64,000 nt of DNA from an uncultured Erythrobacter sp. (GTDB lineage: Bacteria > Pseudomonadota > Alphaproteobacteria > Sphingomonadales > Sphingomonadaceae): assembly GCA_947501215.1 (NCBI GenBank), contig CANMUS010000001.1:788290-852289 (forward strand), given 5' to 3'. This document shows positions 62,595-64,000 of the stretch, in pieces (within the stretch, counting starts at the first letter, position 1; each line of letters opens with the position of its first letter). A model generated the notes under the pieces. The model saw only the letters and a list, made by a program, of their open reading frames with translations, had not been told where the DNA came from and did no database searches. Both the position numbers and the translations under genes were made by a program.

Positions 62595-63377
62595 ATGAAC
62601 GCACCATCCGACCCATCTGCCGAAGGGATTCCCGCCGCCACTGTCGTGATCTTCCGCCGCGGTGCGGAAGATGGTCCGCCGGAAATCCTCATGACGATCC
62701 GGTCGCGCGAGATGGTCTTCGCTGGCGGAATGGCCGTGTTTCCGGGCGGGCGGGTCGATCCGGCAGATTTCGATCTCGGCGCGCGGATCGGCGGGCCGCT
62801 GGACCCGGACGAGGCTGCGCACCAGATTGCAGTCGTAAGGGAGACTCTGGAAGAGACCGGGCTCGCTATCGGGCTCTCGGGCGATATCGACGCTGCCAAG
62901 GCCCGCGCGGCGCGGGACTATCTGCAACAGACCGGCGAGCTCGCGCCAGTGCTCGATCATTTCGGCTGGGACCTCGATCTTGACCAGCTGACGCCCTTCG
63001 CCCGCTGGTTCCCGAAGAACGAGCGCATCCCGCGCGTCTACGACACGCGCTTCTACCTCGCCGACCTCGGTACGGGGGCAGTAGAGATCGAAGCCGATCT
63101 GTCCGAGAACACCCATTTGTTCTGGACGACCGCACAGGGCGCGCTGGATGCGGCAGAGCGCGGCGAGATCAAGGTCATCTTTCCGACCCGCCGCAATCTC
63201 GAACGGCTGGCCCTGTTCGGCAGCTACGCGGAAGCGAAAGCGCAGGCAGAGGCGATCCCGGTGCGCACGATCACGCCCTATATGGGTGATCGCGACGGCC
63301 AGACCTGGCTCGAGATCGGTGAGGATCTAGGCTATCCCGTGACCGGCGAACCACTGGACACGGTGGCGCGGGGATAG
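62595..63377 (+). CDS. NUDIX hydrolase
   Basis: A 260-residue NUDIX protein of the NUDT19-like/CoA-pyrophosphatase group. The sequence AVFPGGRVDPAD and the Nudix helix AVVRETLEETGL are seen, separated by a longer insertion than in short members; Nudix catalytic glutamates are present. ATG 62595 is chosen; the open frame starts a little upstream without signals. Substrate unknown. Confidence 0.87.
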   Translation: MNAPSDPSAEGIPAATVVIFRRGAEDGPPEILMTIRSREMVFAGGMAVFPGGRVDPADFDLGARIGGPLDPDEAAHQIAVVRETLEETGLAIGLSGDIDAAKARAARDYLQQTGELAPVLDHFGWDLDLDQLTPFARWFPKNERIPRVYDTRFYLADLGTGAVEIEADLSENTHLFWTTAQGALDAAERGEIKVIFPTRRNLERLALFGSYAEAKAQAEAIPVRTITPYMGDRDGQTWLEIGEDLGYPVTGEPLDTVARG

Positions 63378-63514
63378 TCGCTTCCTCCCTCGGACAAGAA
63401 AATCGTGACCCTAGTTAGAACGGAAATCCGCGATCCGGGCCCAATCTCTATAAGTCCAATATAAGCACAAGCTGACCGTGGTCACGTAAACAAGAAGCAG
63501 TGACCGTGCACCAT

Positions 63515-63552
63515 CAAAAAAATATCGGCTGGCTTTCGTAAGCCTGCCGATA
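63515..63552 (-). terminator. Intrinsic terminator for the minus-strand gene at 63554
   Basis: On the minus strand TATCGGC-A-GGCTT and AAGCC-A-GCCGATA form a stem around a four-base loop, followed by ATTTTTTTG. It starts two bases after the stop codon of the truncated gene and marks the gene as once real. Confidence 0.8.
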
Positions 63553-63553
63553 A

Positions 63554-63817
63554 TCAGTTTGTCGTTAGATTGCTACGGCTCAAGCAGCGAATTTCATTCT
63601 CGAATACTTCGCCCCGCTCCCAACCAAATGCAATTCGCTGGATGTCGTAATTTTTCATCATGGACCGTACCCTACGCGGATCAATCCGGTGCAACTCAGC
63701 AATCTCAGATGTTGCGATCAGACGTTTTGCAACACGTAAAACGGAGTGCCGGTTGGCGCGTAAACTGACGCCAGAGTTCTTGAACTCAATCAGGTTTTCC
63801 GCTCGCACACTTCGCAT
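63554..63817 (-). CDS. Truncated gene of unknown function with a HTH-like segment
   Basis: An 87-residue ORF from ATG 63817; the same frame stays open to 63958, giving protein-like sequence (for example SVFQETDYPDFPFSNDV) before that ATG. The segment LIATSEIAELHRIDPRRVRS resembles a helix-turn-helix. The 5' part appears to be missing, cut by the putative insertion-sequence end at about 63931-63950. A/T content is higher than in the rest of the window, suggesting acquired DNA. Family not recognised. Confidence 0.5.
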   Translation of the reverse strand: MRSVRAENLIEFKNSGVSLRANRHSVLRVAKRLIATSEIAELHRIDPRRVRSMMKNYDIQRIAFGWERGEVFENEIRCLSRSNLTTN

Positions 63818-63930
63818 CTGCGGTGCGTCGATATTGAGAATATCTTCTGCGTCTTTCTGCGTGACATCGTTTGAGAACGGGAAGTCCGGGTAGTCTGTCT
63901 CTTGGAAGACTGACTCATCGAATTTTGCTC

Positions 63931-64000
63931 TGCCACCTGAATTTTGGACCGTTTCGGGTTAGAGTTTTCTGCCGTAAGTATCCTTGGCTGGGCGAGGAGT
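63931..64000 (-). mobile_element. Possible insertion-sequence end, running off the window
   Basis: On the minus strand a reading frame entering from outside the window ends in TPRPAKDTYGRKL followed by TAA (63959-63961), like a transposase C-terminus. Right after it comes the IR-like stretch TGCCACCTGAATTTTGGACC (63931-63950, plus strand). The IS family cannot be named from so little sequence. Confidence 0.4.

Overview
The window looks like a GC-rich chromosomal segment of an alphaproteobacterium of the order Sphingomonadales, most likely an Erythrobacteraceae member. This is inferred from the mix of genes: a GcrA cell-cycle regulator, an F1-ATPase zeta subunit (DUF1476), a crtW-crtZ ketocarotenoid pair, a maltose/starch locus with a large TonB-dependent receptor and tryptophan-halogenase-like proteins, and the usual alphaproteobacterial rimP-nusA-ylxR-infB order. 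Assignment is by protein-family recognition only; no database search was run.

Layout. 1-14.5 kb is an alpha-glucan (maltose/starch) utilisation locus: an MFS sugar transporter (cut by the window edge), a LacI-type repressor with palindromic operator candidates, a DUF6445 oxygenase-like protein, a MalA-type TonB receptor, an intact flavin-dependent halogenase homologue, two GH13 enzymes, a GH97 alpha-glucosidase and a second, broken halogenase homologue. 14.6-18 kb is a thiolase-like / family III CoA-transferase / TetR operon. 18-31 kb is built around molybdenum cofactor: moaA-moeA with a TonB receptor on the minus strand, and a PaoABC-like aldehyde oxidoreductase with XdhC and MocA maturation proteins on the plus strand, with a two-gene NHEJ module (ku-ligD) between them. 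31-36 kb has a tRNA-Ser(CGA), hspQ, an ABC-2 permease, gcrA, DUF1993, a spermidine-synthase-like protein and a HisKA_2 histidine kinase. 35.8-49.5 kb is the translation/RNA locus (pnp, rpsO, truB, M50 protease, tdk, then rbfA, DUF1697, a hotdog thioesterase, infB, ylxR, nusA, rimP), split by a plus-strand AbgT-family transporter.

49.7-55 kb is the most unusual part: a phage-shock (Psp) locus with divergent pspF, a textbook sigma-54 promoter, a 50-residue membrane peptide, pspA (with a possible 70-residue N-terminal extension), pspB, pspC and then six consecutive small genes. Each of the six encodes one N-terminal membrane helix and a C-terminal coiled coil; most share an LE-[RK]-I-[VA]-T signature, and related coiled coils occur in PspB and in the PspC tail. 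I consider this array the best candidate for an undescribed system. 55-62 kb holds sufE, DUF454 and PMP3 membrane proteins, crtZ-crtW, a thioesterase, leuC-(48-residue membrane peptide)-leuD, a quinone oxidoreductase, the ATPase zeta subunit and bolA-grxD. The last part has a gene-free 550-base stretch with tandem repeats and a strong terminator, a NUDIX hydrolase, and a lower-GC end with a truncated unknown gene next to what looks like the end of an insertion sequence running off the window.
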